A DNA stretch of 64,000 nucleotides from contig NZ_JAMXMB010000039.1 in assembly GCF_024055635.1 (NCBI RefSeq), positions 1 through 64,000 on the forward strand. Direction: 5' to 3'. The notes beneath the pieces were generated by a model. The model was not told where the DNA came from. It was given only the letters and a program-made list of their open reading frames with translations, and searched no databases. The position numbers and the translations under genes are program-made. This document shows positions 40,734 through 49,230 of the stretch, piece by piece (positions within the stretch are counted from its first letter, which is position 1; every line of letters begins with the position of its first letter). Source of the stretch: Microbacterium yannicii. Lineage in GTDB: Bacteria > Actinomycetota > Actinomycetes > Actinomycetales > Microbacteriaceae.

Positions 40734-42812
40734 TCAGTCGTCGACGAGCTCCGGGAGGGCCGCCTTGAGCTCGGCCAGCCACACGCGGGCGTTGCCGTCG
40801 GAGGGAGCGCGCCAGTCACCCCGGGGTGACAGCGAGCCGGCCGGCGATACCTTCGGACCGTTGGGGATCGCGGACCGCTTGAACTGCGCGAAAGCGAAGT
40901 AGCGCCGCAGGAACACCTGCAGCCACTTCGTGACGGTGGCGAGGTCGTAGGCGTAGCGGTCTTCGTCCGGGAACCCGGGGGGCCAGGCGCCGGCCTCCTC
41001 GTCGCCCCACGCCTGCGCGGCCAGGTACGCGATCTTCGACGGCCGGAAGCCGAAGCGCAGCACGTGGTACAGCGTGAAGTCGTGCAGCGCGTAGGGGCCG
41101 ATGCGGTCCTCGGTGGACTGCATCTTGCCGTCCTGGCCGGCGGGGACGAGCTCGGGCGAGATCTCGGTGTCGAGCACCGACTGCAGCACCTCGCGGGCGC
41201 TGTCGCTCAGTTCGGTCGAGCCGCCCTCGTCGCCCCGGTGCGAGATCACCCAGCGGATGAGGTGCTGGATCAGCGTCTTCGGGACGCCGGTGTTGACGGC
41301 GTAATGGCTCATGTGGTCGCCGACGCCGTACGTCGCCCATCCGAGGGCGAGCTCCGACAGGTCGGAGGTGCCGATGACCATGCCGCCGTGGTGGTTCGCC
41401 AGGCGGAAGAGGTAGTCGGTGCGCAGGCCCGCCTGCACGTTCTCGAACGTGATGTCATGCACCGGCTCGCCGTCGGCGAAGGGGTGATCGAGGCGTTCGA
41501 GCATCTCGATCGCCAGCGGGCGGATGTCGATGGTCTCGATCGACGCTCCGACCGACTCGGCGAGGGCGATGGCGTTGGACTTGGTGTGCTCGCTTGTCGC
41601 GAAGCCGGGCATCGTGTACGCGAGGATGTCGCTGCGGGGACGCCCCATGAGGTCCATGGCGCGTGCCACCACCAGCAGAGCGTGGGTCGAGTCCAGTCCG
41701 CCGCTCACGCCGATGACCGGCTTCGGCCCGCCGATCGCGCGCATGCGCTGCACGAGGCCCGAGACCTGGATGTTGAATGCCTCGTAGCAGTCCAGCGCCA
41801 GACGTTCCGGGTCGTCCGGCACGAACGGGAACCGGTCGAGGCTGCGGCGGAGCCCGACGTCGGTCGCCGGCGGGTCGAGCCGGAAGTGCACGGTGCGGAA
41901 GGCGGCATCCGCCTGCGTCGCCCGGCGATTGTCGTCGAACGTGCCCTGGCGCAGGCGATCCTGGCGCAGCCGGTCGAGGTCGACGTCGGCCACCGACCGT
42001 CGCGGGCCGTCGGGGAAGCGCTCGGTCTCGATGAGCAGGTTGCCGCCCTCGTAGATCATCGTCTGGCCGTCCCACGAGACGTCGTTCGTCGACTCGCCTC
42101 CGCCCGCGGCGGCGTACGCGTAGGCCGCGAGACAGCGCAGCGACTGCGACTGCACGAGGTCCTTGCGGTCCTCGGCGCGGGCGATGGTGATCGGGCTGCC
42201 GCTGAGGTTGAGCAGCACGGTCGCCCCCGCGAGTGCGGCGCCCGATGACGGCGGGATCGGCACCCAGACGTCCTCGCATACCTCGGCGTGCACGACGAGC
42301 CCCGGGATGTCGAGAGCCTCGAACAGCAGGTCGGGACCGAACGGGGCCTCGAGCGCGCCGACGCGGATGTCCTGGTCGCCCTGGTCGTCGCCCGGGGCAT
42401 ACCAGCGCCGCTCGTAGAACTCGCGGTACGTGGGCAGGTAGGACTTCGGGGCGACGCCGAGCAGCTCACCGCGGTGGATCACGACCGCGCAGTTGTAGAG
42501 GCGGTTGCGGTGACGCAGCGGCGCGCCGACGACGAGCAGAGGGAGAAGATCCGCGGATGCCTCGACCAGCCGCTCGATCGCGGCGACCACTGCATCGAGC
42601 ACCGGGTCCTGCATGACGAGGTCGTCGATGGCGTAGCCGGTGAGGCACAGCTCCGGGAAGAGGGCGACGGCGACGGCCTCCGCGTCGCATTCGCGGGCGG
42701 TGGCGAGGACGGCGTCGGCGTTGGCCGCGGGGTCGGCGATCGAGACCGGGATCGTGCACGCTGCGACGCGGGCGAACCCGTGCCGGTACGCGCTCTCGAA
42801 GGGCAGGCTCAT
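40734..42812 (-). CDS. nadE: Glutamine-dependent NAD(+) synthetase
   Basis: The protein has 692 residues, the two-domain actinobacterial form. The N-terminal nitrilase-like glutaminase has Glu in FPELCLTGYA, Lys in VAPKSYLPTYREFYE and Cys in HAEVCEDVWVP. The C-terminal synthetase has the P-loop GVSGGLDSTHAL for ATP. Ammonia released from glutamine is used to convert nicotinic-acid adenine dinucleotide to NAD. The ATG at 42812 has GGAGC and a CAGACT box just upstream. It is divergent from the nuclease-helicase gene; a large inverted repeat occupies part of the 230-base space. Confidence 0.96.
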   Translation of the reverse strand: MSLPFESAYRHGFARVAACTIPVSIADPAANADAVLATARECDAEAVAVALFPELCLTGYAIDDLVMQDPVLDAVVAAIERLVEASADLLPLLVVGAPLRHRNRLYNCAVVIHRGELLGVAPKSYLPTYREFYERRWYAPGDDQGDQDIRVGALEAPFGPDLLFEALDIPGLVVHAEVCEDVWVPIPPSSGAALAGATVLLNLSGSPITIARAEDRKDLVQSQSLRCLAAYAYAAAGGGESTNDVSWDGQTMIYEGGNLLIETERFPDGPRRSVADVDLDRLRQDRLRQGTFDDNRRATQADAAFRTVHFRLDPPATDVGLRRSLDRFPFVPDDPERLALDCYEAFNIQVSGLVQRMRAIGGPKPVIGVSGGLDSTHALLVVARAMDLMGRPRSDILAYTMPGFATSEHTKSNAIALAESVGASIETIDIRPLAIEMLERLDHPFADGEPVHDITFENVQAGLRTDYLFRLANHHGGMVIGTSDLSELALGWATYGVGDHMSHYAVNTGVPKTLIQHLIRWVISHRGDEGGSTELSDSAREVLQSVLDTEISPELVPAGQDGKMQSTEDRIGPYALHDFTLYHVLRFGFRPSKIAYLAAQAWGDEEAGAWPPGFPDEDRYAYDLATVTKWLQVFLRRYFAFAQFKRSAIPNGPKVSPAGSLSPRGDWRAPSDGNARVWLAELKAALPELVDD

Positions 42813-42892
42813 GCGCTCCAGTCTGGCAGGTGCCTCCGGCATCCTCCCCCTTCCGCCGCCCTCTTCCGCCCGTCCCCTCGCGCCCCGTTCTC

Positions 42893-42957
42893 TTGTTCGT
42901 CCGTCGTATGTGTACGCGTGCGGGGCCGTCTTGCGTGCATATACGACGGACGAACAG
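42893..42957 (+). repeat. Large inverted repeat A (divergent nadE region), possible structured RNA
   Basis: TGTTCGTCCGTCGTAT (42894-42909) pairs perfectly with 42941-42956. Pairing continues inward (42910-42918 with 42932-42940) where all non-Watson-Crick steps are G-U on the plus strand; a further U-G pair flanks it outside. The result is a stem of about 25 pairs with a 13-base loop if transcribed as plus-strand RNA. On the other strand those wobbles would be A-C mismatches. It lies between divergent genes, so a simple terminator role is unlikely. Confidence 0.7.
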
Positions 42958-43044
42958 AAGGGAGGAGATGGGGGACGAGCGGGCGAGACCGGGCGGGGCG
43001 GGGTGTCGGATGCCGCGGCTAGGGTCGTGTGAGAAGGGCGGGGC

Positions 43045-46000
43045 ATGCGATACATCGAGGACGAAGGCCGGATCGTCTGGAGCGCGAGCGATCTCAAGGC
43101 GGCCGCGGAATGCGAGTTCGCCTGGCTGCGCGCGATCGACGCGCGGCTCGGACGCGTCGCGGCGGTCGAAGAGCCCGAAGACCTCACCCTCGAGCGCGCC
43201 GGCCGCCTCGGCACCGTGCACGAGCGCCGCGTGCTCGACGACTACGTCGCGCGCTATGGCGACCGGGTCGCGGTGATTCCGGAGGCGAGATCGTCGGATG
43301 CCGCTGCCCTCGCCGATGCGGTCGCACGGACGAACGCGGCGCTGGCCTCCGACGCGGAGGTCATCTACCAGGCGGCGTTCGCGACCGACTCCTTCGTGGG
43401 TTTCGCGGACTTCCTCGTCCGCGACGACGCCGCCGGCAGCGGTGCCGTCAGGCCGTGGATCGTGCAGGACACGAAGCTCGCGCGACACGCCCGCGTCACC
43501 GCGCTCATGCAGCTCGCGGCCTATGTCGCCCAGCTCGACAGGCTCGGAGTGCCGCGCTCCCACCGGGTGCAGCTGCTGCTCGGCGACGGCAGCGTCAGCG
43601 AGCACGAGGTCGATGACCTCCTCCCCGTCTTCACGCTGCGCCGCGAGCGGCTGGCCGCGCTCATCGCCGACCGGCACCTCGAGCGGGGAGCGGCGGGGGA
43701 GCCGATCGCGTGGGGCGACCCGCGCGGCGAGCTCAGCGTCGTCGCGTGCGGGCGATGTGCGACGTGCGACGCGGAGGTCGTGGCATCCCGTGACCTGCTC
43801 CTCGTGGCAGGCATGCGCCCGGTCCAGCGCGAGCGGCTGCGCGCGGCCGGCATCGACACGATCGAGCAGCTGGCCGGGGCGTTCGCGGCACCGGCGGGGA
43901 TGAACCCCGATGTCTTCGGCTCGCTGCGCACCCAGGCGCGTCTGCAGCTCGAGAGCCCGGCGGGCACGCCGCCGCTGGTCGCGCCGAAGGCACGCACTCC
44001 GCGGCACGACGTGCAGGGTGCCGTGAGCGATGGCGCCCTCGCGGTGCTCCTCGCCGAGGCATCGCCGGCAGCGGCGCCGCCGATCCCCGTCTTCGAGGTC
44101 GTCGCGCCGCAGGCGCTGGGCGCACTGCCGCGCCCAGACCACGGCGACATGTTCTTCGACTTCGAGGGCGATCCGCTGCACACCGAGCCGCCGGTGCCGG
44201 GGGAGCCCACGCAGTGGGGCATCGACTACCTCTTCGGCTGGGTCGACACGCGGGAGCAGTACACGGCGCTGTGGGCGCACTCGTTCGCCGACGAGAAGCG
44301 TGCGCTGGAGACCTTCCTCGACATCGTCAACCTGCGGCGACAGCAGTTCCCGGGCATGCACATCTACCACTACGCGCCGTACGAGCCGTCGCACCTGCTC
44401 GCGATGGCCGCCCGGCATGGCGTGCGCGAGGCCGATGTCGACCGGCTGCTGCGCGACGGCGTCTTCGTCGACCTGTACCCGATCGTGCGCCGTGCGCTGC
44501 GCGTCGGATCGCGCTCGTACTCGATCAAGAAGCTCGAACCCCTCTACATGGGTGATGAGGTGCGCACGAGCGACGTGCAGAAGGGTGACGAGTCGATCAT
44601 CCGCTACGTCGAGGCCCGCGCGCTGCAGGCCGATGGCGCAGCGGCCGAAGCGTCCCTCGTCTTCGAGGACCTCGCCGACTACAACCGGTACGACTGCGTG
44701 TCGACGAGACGCCTGCGCGATTGGCTCGTCGACCGCGCACGTGAGGCGGCGCTCGTGCCGTCGCCCAACCCGGAGCCCGACGAGCGCGCCTACGAGCCGT
44801 CGGCCCGCGCGACCGTGCTCGACGCGCTGGCGTTGCAGTATCCGGATGACTCGGTGCCTGCCCGGACGCTGCGCCTCGGCGCGGCCGCGATCGACTACTA
44901 CCCGCGAGAGGCCAAGTCGTTCTGGGCGACGCACTTCCTGCGGCTGCGCGAGCCGGTGTCGCTGTGGGATGAGACGCGCGACGTGGTCGCGATCGATCCG
45001 GCCCGCAGCAGCGTCCGGGAGGACTGGCACTTCCTCGAGAGCGGCAGAGGCGGCGAGCGACGCGTCGTCGAACTGCGCGGCGACCTCGCCCCCGGCACCC
45101 GCATCAGCGAGGGGAGCAATCCGTTCGCGCTCTACGAGCTGCCCGCGCCGTACCCGTTCGAGGCGTCGCCGCGGTGGATCCACTCGTACCGCTCGGTCAC
45201 CGTGCTCGAGGTCCTCGACGACGGCGCGGTGATCGAAGAGACCGCGGTCGACGGCGTGACGTGGAGCGAACTGCCCCTTGCGCTCACGCCCCAGGCGCCG
45301 CCCGCGGCGGGCAACCAGCAGGCGGCCATCGATGCGTGGGCGGATGCCGTCATCGACGCCGCACCCGAGCTTCCAGCAGACCCCGCCACTGACATCCTGT
45401 GCCGCCGTCCGCCCCGCATGCTCCGCCCGGCTCTTCTTCCGGCCGGACCGCCGGCAGCGGAGGGCAGCACGCTGCCTGTCGCCGGGGACGATGCCGTGGA
45501 CGCCATCGCCCGCGCCGTGCGCGCGCTCGACCGCAGCTATCTCGCGGTGCAGGGCCCTCCGGGCACGGGCAAGACGTATGTCGGGTCTCACGTGATCGCC
45601 CGGTTGGTGCGAGACCACGGCTACAAGGTCGGCGTCGTCGCGCAGGGGCACGCGACGATCGAGCACCTGCTCGACCGCGTCATCGAGGCGGGGGTGCCGG
45701 CGTCGCAGGTGGGCAAGGCGCCGAAGGACCCGTCGGCCGCCCACGCCTTCACGGTGCTGCCGAAGAACGGCGTCGCCGCGTTCACGGCCGAGCACGAGGC
45801 ATCGGGCTTCGTCCTCGGCGGCACCGCGTGGGACTTCAGCCACCAGGGCCGCGTGCCGCGCGGCAGCCTGGACCTCCTCGTCGTCGATGAGGCCGGGCAG
45901 TTCTCGCTCGCCTCGACGATCGCCGTATCGCTCGCCGCGCCGCGTCTGCTGCTGTTGGGAGACCCCCAGCAGCTGCCGCAGGTGAGCCAGGGAACGCACC

Positions 46001-46707
46001 CGGCCCCTGTCGACACGTCGGCGCTCGGCTGGGTCATGGACGGTGCGGACGTCATCCCGCCGGAGTACGGCTACTTCCTCGCGCAGACCCGCCGCATGCG
46101 GCCCGAGGTCGCCGCGCCGGTGTCGACGCTCTCGTACCGCGGCGAACTCGCCGCGCACCCGTCCACGGCGCTGCGGCGGCTCGAGGGAATCCGTCCCGGT
46201 CTCGTGCCGATCCCGCTGCGCCACCACGGCAACGCGACGCAGTCCCTCGAGGAGGCCGCCGAGGTCGCGCGGCTGGTCACCGACCTCATCGGGCGCGAAT
46301 GGACGGATGCTGCGACCGACGACAGCGATGGGGCATCGGTCGCCCTGCCGCCCCGGCCCCTGGAGCAGGCGGACCTCATCGTCGTGACTCCCTACAACGC
46401 CCAGCAGGTCGCCGTCGAAGCCGCGCTCGCCGCGGCCGGGTTCCCCGATGTGCCCGTCGGCACGGTCGACAAGTTCCAGGGCAAGGAGGCGGCTGTCGCG
46501 ATCGTCTCGCTCGCGGCGTCGAGCGGCCGTGACGCGCCCCGGGGGCTGGAATTCCTCCTGCTGCGCAACCGCCTGAACGTCGCCATCTCGCGGGCGATGC
46601 ACACCGCGTTCCTCGTCTATTCGCCCGGGCTGCTGGACGACCTGACCTACACGCCGGAGGGAGTGGCGCGGCTCAGCGGTTTCGCCCGCCTGGTCGGTCG
46701 CGGCTGA
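43045..46707 (+). CDS. RecB-like nuclease / RNase H-like / SF1 helicase fusion (TM0106-type)
   Basis: The protein has 1220 residues. The N-terminal ~250 residues hold a PD-(D/E)XK nuclease of the TM0106/RecB-like kind, with QDTKLA and MQLAAYVAQL. A Cys-rich bit (CGRCATC) and a helix-hairpin-like region follow. Near residue 370 FFDFEGDPLH starts a YprB-like RNase H-fold domain that ends at YNRYDC. The last third is a superfamily 1 helicase: Walker A QGPPGTGKTYV, Walker B VVDEAGQF, then VDKFQGKEA and LNVAISRA. It should act on DNA or RNA ends; the pathway is unknown. A TAGGGT box (43020-43025) and AGAAGG precede the ATG at 43045. Confidence 0.88.
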   Translation: MRYIEDEGRIVWSASDLKAAAECEFAWLRAIDARLGRVAAVEEPEDLTLERAGRLGTVHERRVLDDYVARYGDRVAVIPEARSSDAAALADAVARTNAALASDAEVIYQAAFATDSFVGFADFLVRDDAAGSGAVRPWIVQDTKLARHARVTALMQLAAYVAQLDRLGVPRSHRVQLLLGDGSVSEHEVDDLLPVFTLRRERLAALIADRHLERGAAGEPIAWGDPRGELSVVACGRCATCDAEVVASRDLLLVAGMRPVQRERLRAAGIDTIEQLAGAFAAPAGMNPDVFGSLRTQARLQLESPAGTPPLVAPKARTPRHDVQGAVSDGALAVLLAEASPAAAPPIPVFEVVAPQALGALPRPDHGDMFFDFEGDPLHTEPPVPGEPTQWGIDYLFGWVDTREQYTALWAHSFADEKRALETFLDIVNLRRQQFPGMHIYHYAPYEPSHLLAMAARHGVREADVDRLLRDGVFVDLYPIVRRALRVGSRSYSIKKLEPLYMGDEVRTSDVQKGDESIIRYVEARALQADGAAAEASLVFEDLADYNRYDCVSTRRLRDWLVDRAREAALVPSPNPEPDERAYEPSARATVLDALALQYPDDSVPARTLRLGAAAIDYYPREAKSFWATHFLRLREPVSLWDETRDVVAIDPARSSVREDWHFLESGRGGERRVVELRGDLAPGTRISEGSNPFALYELPAPYPFEASPRWIHSYRSVTVLEVLDDGAVIEETAVDGVTWSELPLALTPQAPPAAGNQQAAIDAWADAVIDAAPELPADPATDILCRRPPRMLRPALLPAGPPAAEGSTLPVAGDDAVDAIARAVRALDRSYLAVQGPPGTGKTYVGSHVIARLVRDHGYKVGVVAQGHATIEHLLDRVIEAGVPASQVGKAPKDPSAAHAFTVLPKNGVAAFTAEHEASGFVLGGTAWDFSHQGRVPRGSLDLLVVDEAGQFSLASTIAVSLAAPRLLLLGDPQQLPQVSQGTHPAPVDTSALGWVMDGADVIPPEYGYFLAQTRRMRPEVAAPVSTLSYRGELAAHPSTALRRLEGIRPGLVPIPLRHHGNATQSLEEAAEVARLVTDLIGREWTDAATDDSDGASVALPPRPLEQADLIVVTPYNAQQVAVEAALAAAGFPDVPVGTVDKFQGKEAAVAIVSLAASSGRDAPRGLEFLLLRNRLNVAISRAMHTAFLVYSPGLLDDLTYTPEGVARLSGFARLVGRG

Positions 46708-46715
46708 GCGCCGCG

Positions 46716-46721
46716 TAGACT
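46716..46721 (+). promoter_or_regulatory. Probable -10 box upstream of the DUF3467 gene
   Basis: TAGACT at 46716-46721, nine bases after the nuclease-helicase stop codon, would give the next gene a leader of about 67 bases. Confidence 0.4.
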
Positions 46722-46794
46722 CGCGCACACGTCGCACTCGACCGCCCGAGTCTCACGCGGCCACCGCGCGAGACGCCGCCGAACAGGAGCCCGC

Positions 46795-47115
46795 ATGGCC
46801 GACGATCCATCGCAGCAGTTCGAGATCGACCTCCCGCCCGAGCTCATCGGTGGCGCGTACGCCGACTTCGCGAACGTCTGGCACACGCCGACGGTGTTCG
46901 TGATGGATTTCCTGACCCTCGCGCAGCCGCCGCGCGAGCAGGTGGACGCCGAGACCGGACAGCGTCACACCGTCGTGCCGGCGCGCGTGGTGAGCCGCAT
47001 CCGCATCCCGCCCGACCAGGTGTTCGAGCTGGCGAAGGCCCTCACGCAGCAACTCGAGTTCTGGGAGCGCGAGACGGGCCGTCGCACCCCGCAGGAGCCG
47101 CCGCTCGGCGACTGA
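46795..47115 (+). CDS. DUF3467 domain protein
   Basis: The protein has 106 residues. The sequence PPELIGGAYADFANVWHTPTVFVMDF and RVVSRIRIPPDQVFELAKALTQQL fit DUF3467, a short soluble family widespread in bacteria and archaea. Its function is not established. GAACAGGAG is just ahead of the ATG at 46795. It lies between the nuclease-helicase and the decarboxylase operon and may be expressed from its own promoter. Confidence 0.9.
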   Translation: MADDPSQQFEIDLPPELIGGAYADFANVWHTPTVFVMDFLTLAQPPREQVDAETGQRHTVVPARVVSRIRIPPDQVFELAKALTQQLEFWERETGRRTPQEPPLGD

Positions 47116-47180
47116 GCCTCGCGCGCGCCAGCGGGTCGTCGTCGTCCCCCCGTATGGTTAGTCGGCCGTCACCGGCATGT

Positions 47181-47218
47181 CAACCCCTTTGGGGTGTGAA
47201 GACCTCGCCACGTAGCCT
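47181..47218 (+). promoter_or_regulatory. CAACCCC...TAGCCT promoter of the decarboxylase operon
   Basis: CAACCCC starts at 47181, and TAGCCT (47213-47218) lies 25 bases after its first seven bases. Transcription should start near 47225, leaving a leader of about 136 bases before the ATG at 47361. Confidence 0.5.
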
Positions 47219-47224
47219 TGCCAC

Positions 47225-47360
47225 GCGCCAGAAGGCGTGCAGGCGCGACATCCGTTCGGCGAGGGGCGGGTGTCGCGCCGTCTGCATGTGCGGCACCGGC
47301 ACCGGTGCCTGCCCGTATCATCGGCCGCGCTTCCTCCTCTGTCAGACGGAGGGGGACGCC
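47225..47360 (+). promoter_or_regulatory. Structured leader with hidden ribosome-binding site
   Basis: Three hairpins follow one another: GGCGCGACA (47242-47250) with TGTCGCGCC (47271-47279); GGCACCG (47292-47298) with CGGTGCC (47303-47309); and CCTCC (47333-47337) with GGAGG (47348-47352), which covers the ribosome-binding site GGAGGGGG of the ATG at 47361. The last hairpin would block translation unless the RNA refolds. This looks like a riboswitch or other RNA control element; I cannot match it to a known class. Confidence 0.6.
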
Positions 47361-47921
47361 ATGACCACGATCGATCAGCCGGCCGAGACAGCAGCGATCA
47401 CTCCCGCGTCGACGGCGACCGATCGGGCTGCGGCAGGCGGCGACACGCAGCCGCGCCGTGGCCTCCTGTTCTGGATCGCCCGCTACCTGCCCGCCGAGAT
47501 CACCGGCACAGCGGCGATGGTGATCGCAGGCCTGGTCGCGACCCTGTGGACCGATGCAGCCCCGCTCATCGCCCTGGCCGCCCTGCTGGGCGAGATCGCC
47601 GGCTTCTACGCCGTGCTCGCGGTCACGATCTACCTCGAGGTCGTACGGGTCAGCGCGACGCGCCGCCGGGCCGTCGGGAAGACCGGCGTGCTCCTGATCG
47701 CGGAGTTCGGCGCGGCAGAGGCGCTCGACACCCTGCTGGTGCGACCCGTGGCGCTCATGCTCGGCGTGTGGCTCTTCCCCGATCCGCTGTGGGGGATGCT
47801 CGTCGGGAAGATCGCCGCCGACATCGTGTTCTATGCGGTCGCCGCGGGCGCGTTCACTCTCACCGCCCGTATCGGGCTGCGCGACGGGCGCCGGACGCGA
47901 CGCACGGGGGCGACGACATGA
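47361..47921 (+). CDS. Four-segment membrane protein, partner of the decarboxylase
   Basis: The protein has 186 residues. After an Ala/Thr-rich start of about 35 residues it has about four hydrophobic segments (roughly residues 45-70, 72-98, 115-140 and 145-170). No family is recognised. Its stop overlaps the start of the decarboxylase gene by four bases (ATGA), a strict operon. A transporter or sensor for the decarboxylase substrate or product is the simplest guess. It is the first gene after the structured leader. Confidence 0.75.
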   Translation: MTTIDQPAETAAITPASTATDRAAAGGDTQPRRGLLFWIARYLPAEITGTAAMVIAGLVATLWTDAAPLIALAALLGEIAGFYAVLAVTIYLEVVRVSATRRRAVGKTGVLLIAEFGAAEALDTLLVRPVALMLGVWLFPDPLWGMLVGKIAADIVFYAVAAGAFTLTARIGLRDGRRTRRTGATT

Positions 47922-49213
47922 ACCTCGACGCGCTCCGTCGTGAGCCGGGGACGGCGCCCGACTTCGCCGACCGGCGGCGGGCGGAGGCGTGCGCCGTGAT
48001 GTCGTCGGTGGCGGCGCGGGCCGCGATCGCCCGACACGGAACCCCGTTGCTGCTGCTGGATCCGCAGCGCGTCCGCACGCAGTATCGCCGCCTGCGCGAG
48101 GCGCTCCCGTTCGTCGGATTCCACTACGCGGTGAAGGCGCTCGCCCACGACGCGGTGCTGGACGTGCTCGACGACGCGGGCTGCGGGTTCGACATCGCCA
48201 CCGGCGAGGAGCTCGCGATGCTCACCCGCCGCGGCGTCGACGTATCGCGCATCATCCACACGCATCCGATCAAGAAGCCCGCCGAGATCGCCGACGCGCT
48301 CGCGGCCGGCGTCCGCACGTTCGTGGTCGACAACGAGGTCGAGATCGGCAAGTTCCGGGGCGCGCCGGCGGACACACGTCTGCTCGTGCGACTGGCGTAC
48401 CGGAGCCCGCACGCCAAGAGCGACCTGTCGAGCAAGTTCGGCGTCGGGCCGTTCGAAGCCGCCCACCTCGTCGAGAGCGCGCTCGCCGCCGGCGTCACGG
48501 TCGCAGGCTTCAGTTATCACGTCGGCAGCCAGCTCGACGATCCCGGCAGGTTCGCATCTGCCGCCGCCGACACCCTCGAGCTGATGAGCATCCTGGAGCG
48601 GCGCTGCAACGTGCAGTTCGACACGCTCGACATCGGCGGCGGGTTCCCCGCCTCGTACGACTCCGAGTCGGCGGCGTTCGACGACATCGCCACCCTGCTG
48701 CGGCCGGTGCTCGCCCCGCATGCACGCCGTCTCGACATCATCGCGGAGCCGGGGCGCGTGATGGTCGCCGATGCGATGACGCTCGTGACGAGCGTCGTCG
48801 GCATCGCCGAGCGCGGGGACGGGCGGTGGTACTACCTCGACGACGGCCTGTACGGGTCGTATTCGAACGTGCTGACGGAGGACGTGCACCCGCTGGTATT
48901 CGCGGCACGGGACCTGACGGCCACCGACCCCTGGAGCGGCCGGCTCTCCGCCGGCGCGCGCGCCGGGGGTCACCGCTGGGCGACGCTGGCCGGCCCCACG
49001 TGCGATTCGTCAGACGTGATCGCGCGAGAGGTCCTGCTGCCGGAGCTGCGCGTCGGCGACCTGCTCGTGAGCCCCACCATGGGCGCGTACACGACCGTCA
49101 CGGCGACGCGCTTCAACGGACGCCCCTTCACTGCGGTGGCCGTGGTCGGCCGAGGTGGGGCGGGAGTCGCGCCCGACGAGACCCGCGACCTCCGCCGCGT
49201 TCCGGTCGTCTGA
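47918..49213 (+). CDS. Ornithine/diaminopimelate-type PLP decarboxylase
   Basis: The protein has 431 residues of the alanine-racemase-like fold III class. HYAVKALAHD carries the Lys that binds PLP; HVGSQ, DIGGGFP and EPGRVMV are phosphate and substrate elements; AGPTCDSSD supplies the catalytic Cys at the dimer interface. The spacing resembles bacterial ornithine decarboxylases more than diaminopimelate decarboxylases, since no lysine-pathway neighbours occur. It would give putrescine or cadaverine. The operon leader suggests control by a small molecule, perhaps a polyamine, but this is inference. Confidence 0.85.
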   Translation: MNLDALRREPGTAPDFADRRRAEACAVMSSVAARAAIARHGTPLLLLDPQRVRTQYRRLREALPFVGFHYAVKALAHDAVLDVLDDAGCGFDIATGEELAMLTRRGVDVSRIIHTHPIKKPAEIADALAAGVRTFVVDNEVEIGKFRGAPADTRLLVRLAYRSPHAKSDLSSKFGVGPFEAAHLVESALAAGVTVAGFSYHVGSQLDDPGRFASAAADTLELMSILERRCNVQFDTLDIGGGFPASYDSESAAFDDIATLLRPVLAPHARRLDIIAEPGRVMVADAMTLVTSVVGIAERGDGRWYYLDDGLYGSYSNVLTEDVHPLVFAARDLTATDPWSGRLSAGARAGGHRWATLAGPTCDSSDVIAREVLLPELRVGDLLVSPTMGAYTTVTATRFNGRPFTAVAVVGRGGAGVAPDETRDLRRVPVV

Positions 49214-49230
49214 CGCGGCCTGCGGGCGGC

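Noticed and set aside
42466..46737. A 1,400-residue open frame on the minus strand opposite the nuclease-helicase
   Set aside because: It has no recognisable domain and overlaps nadE as well. The plus-strand protein contains clear nuclease and helicase motifs in the right order.
47225..47360. A guanidine (ykkC-type) or SAM riboswitch before the decarboxylase operon
   Set aside because: I looked for their conserved loops and did not find them. The structure may be of an unlisted class, so it is reported only as a leader element.
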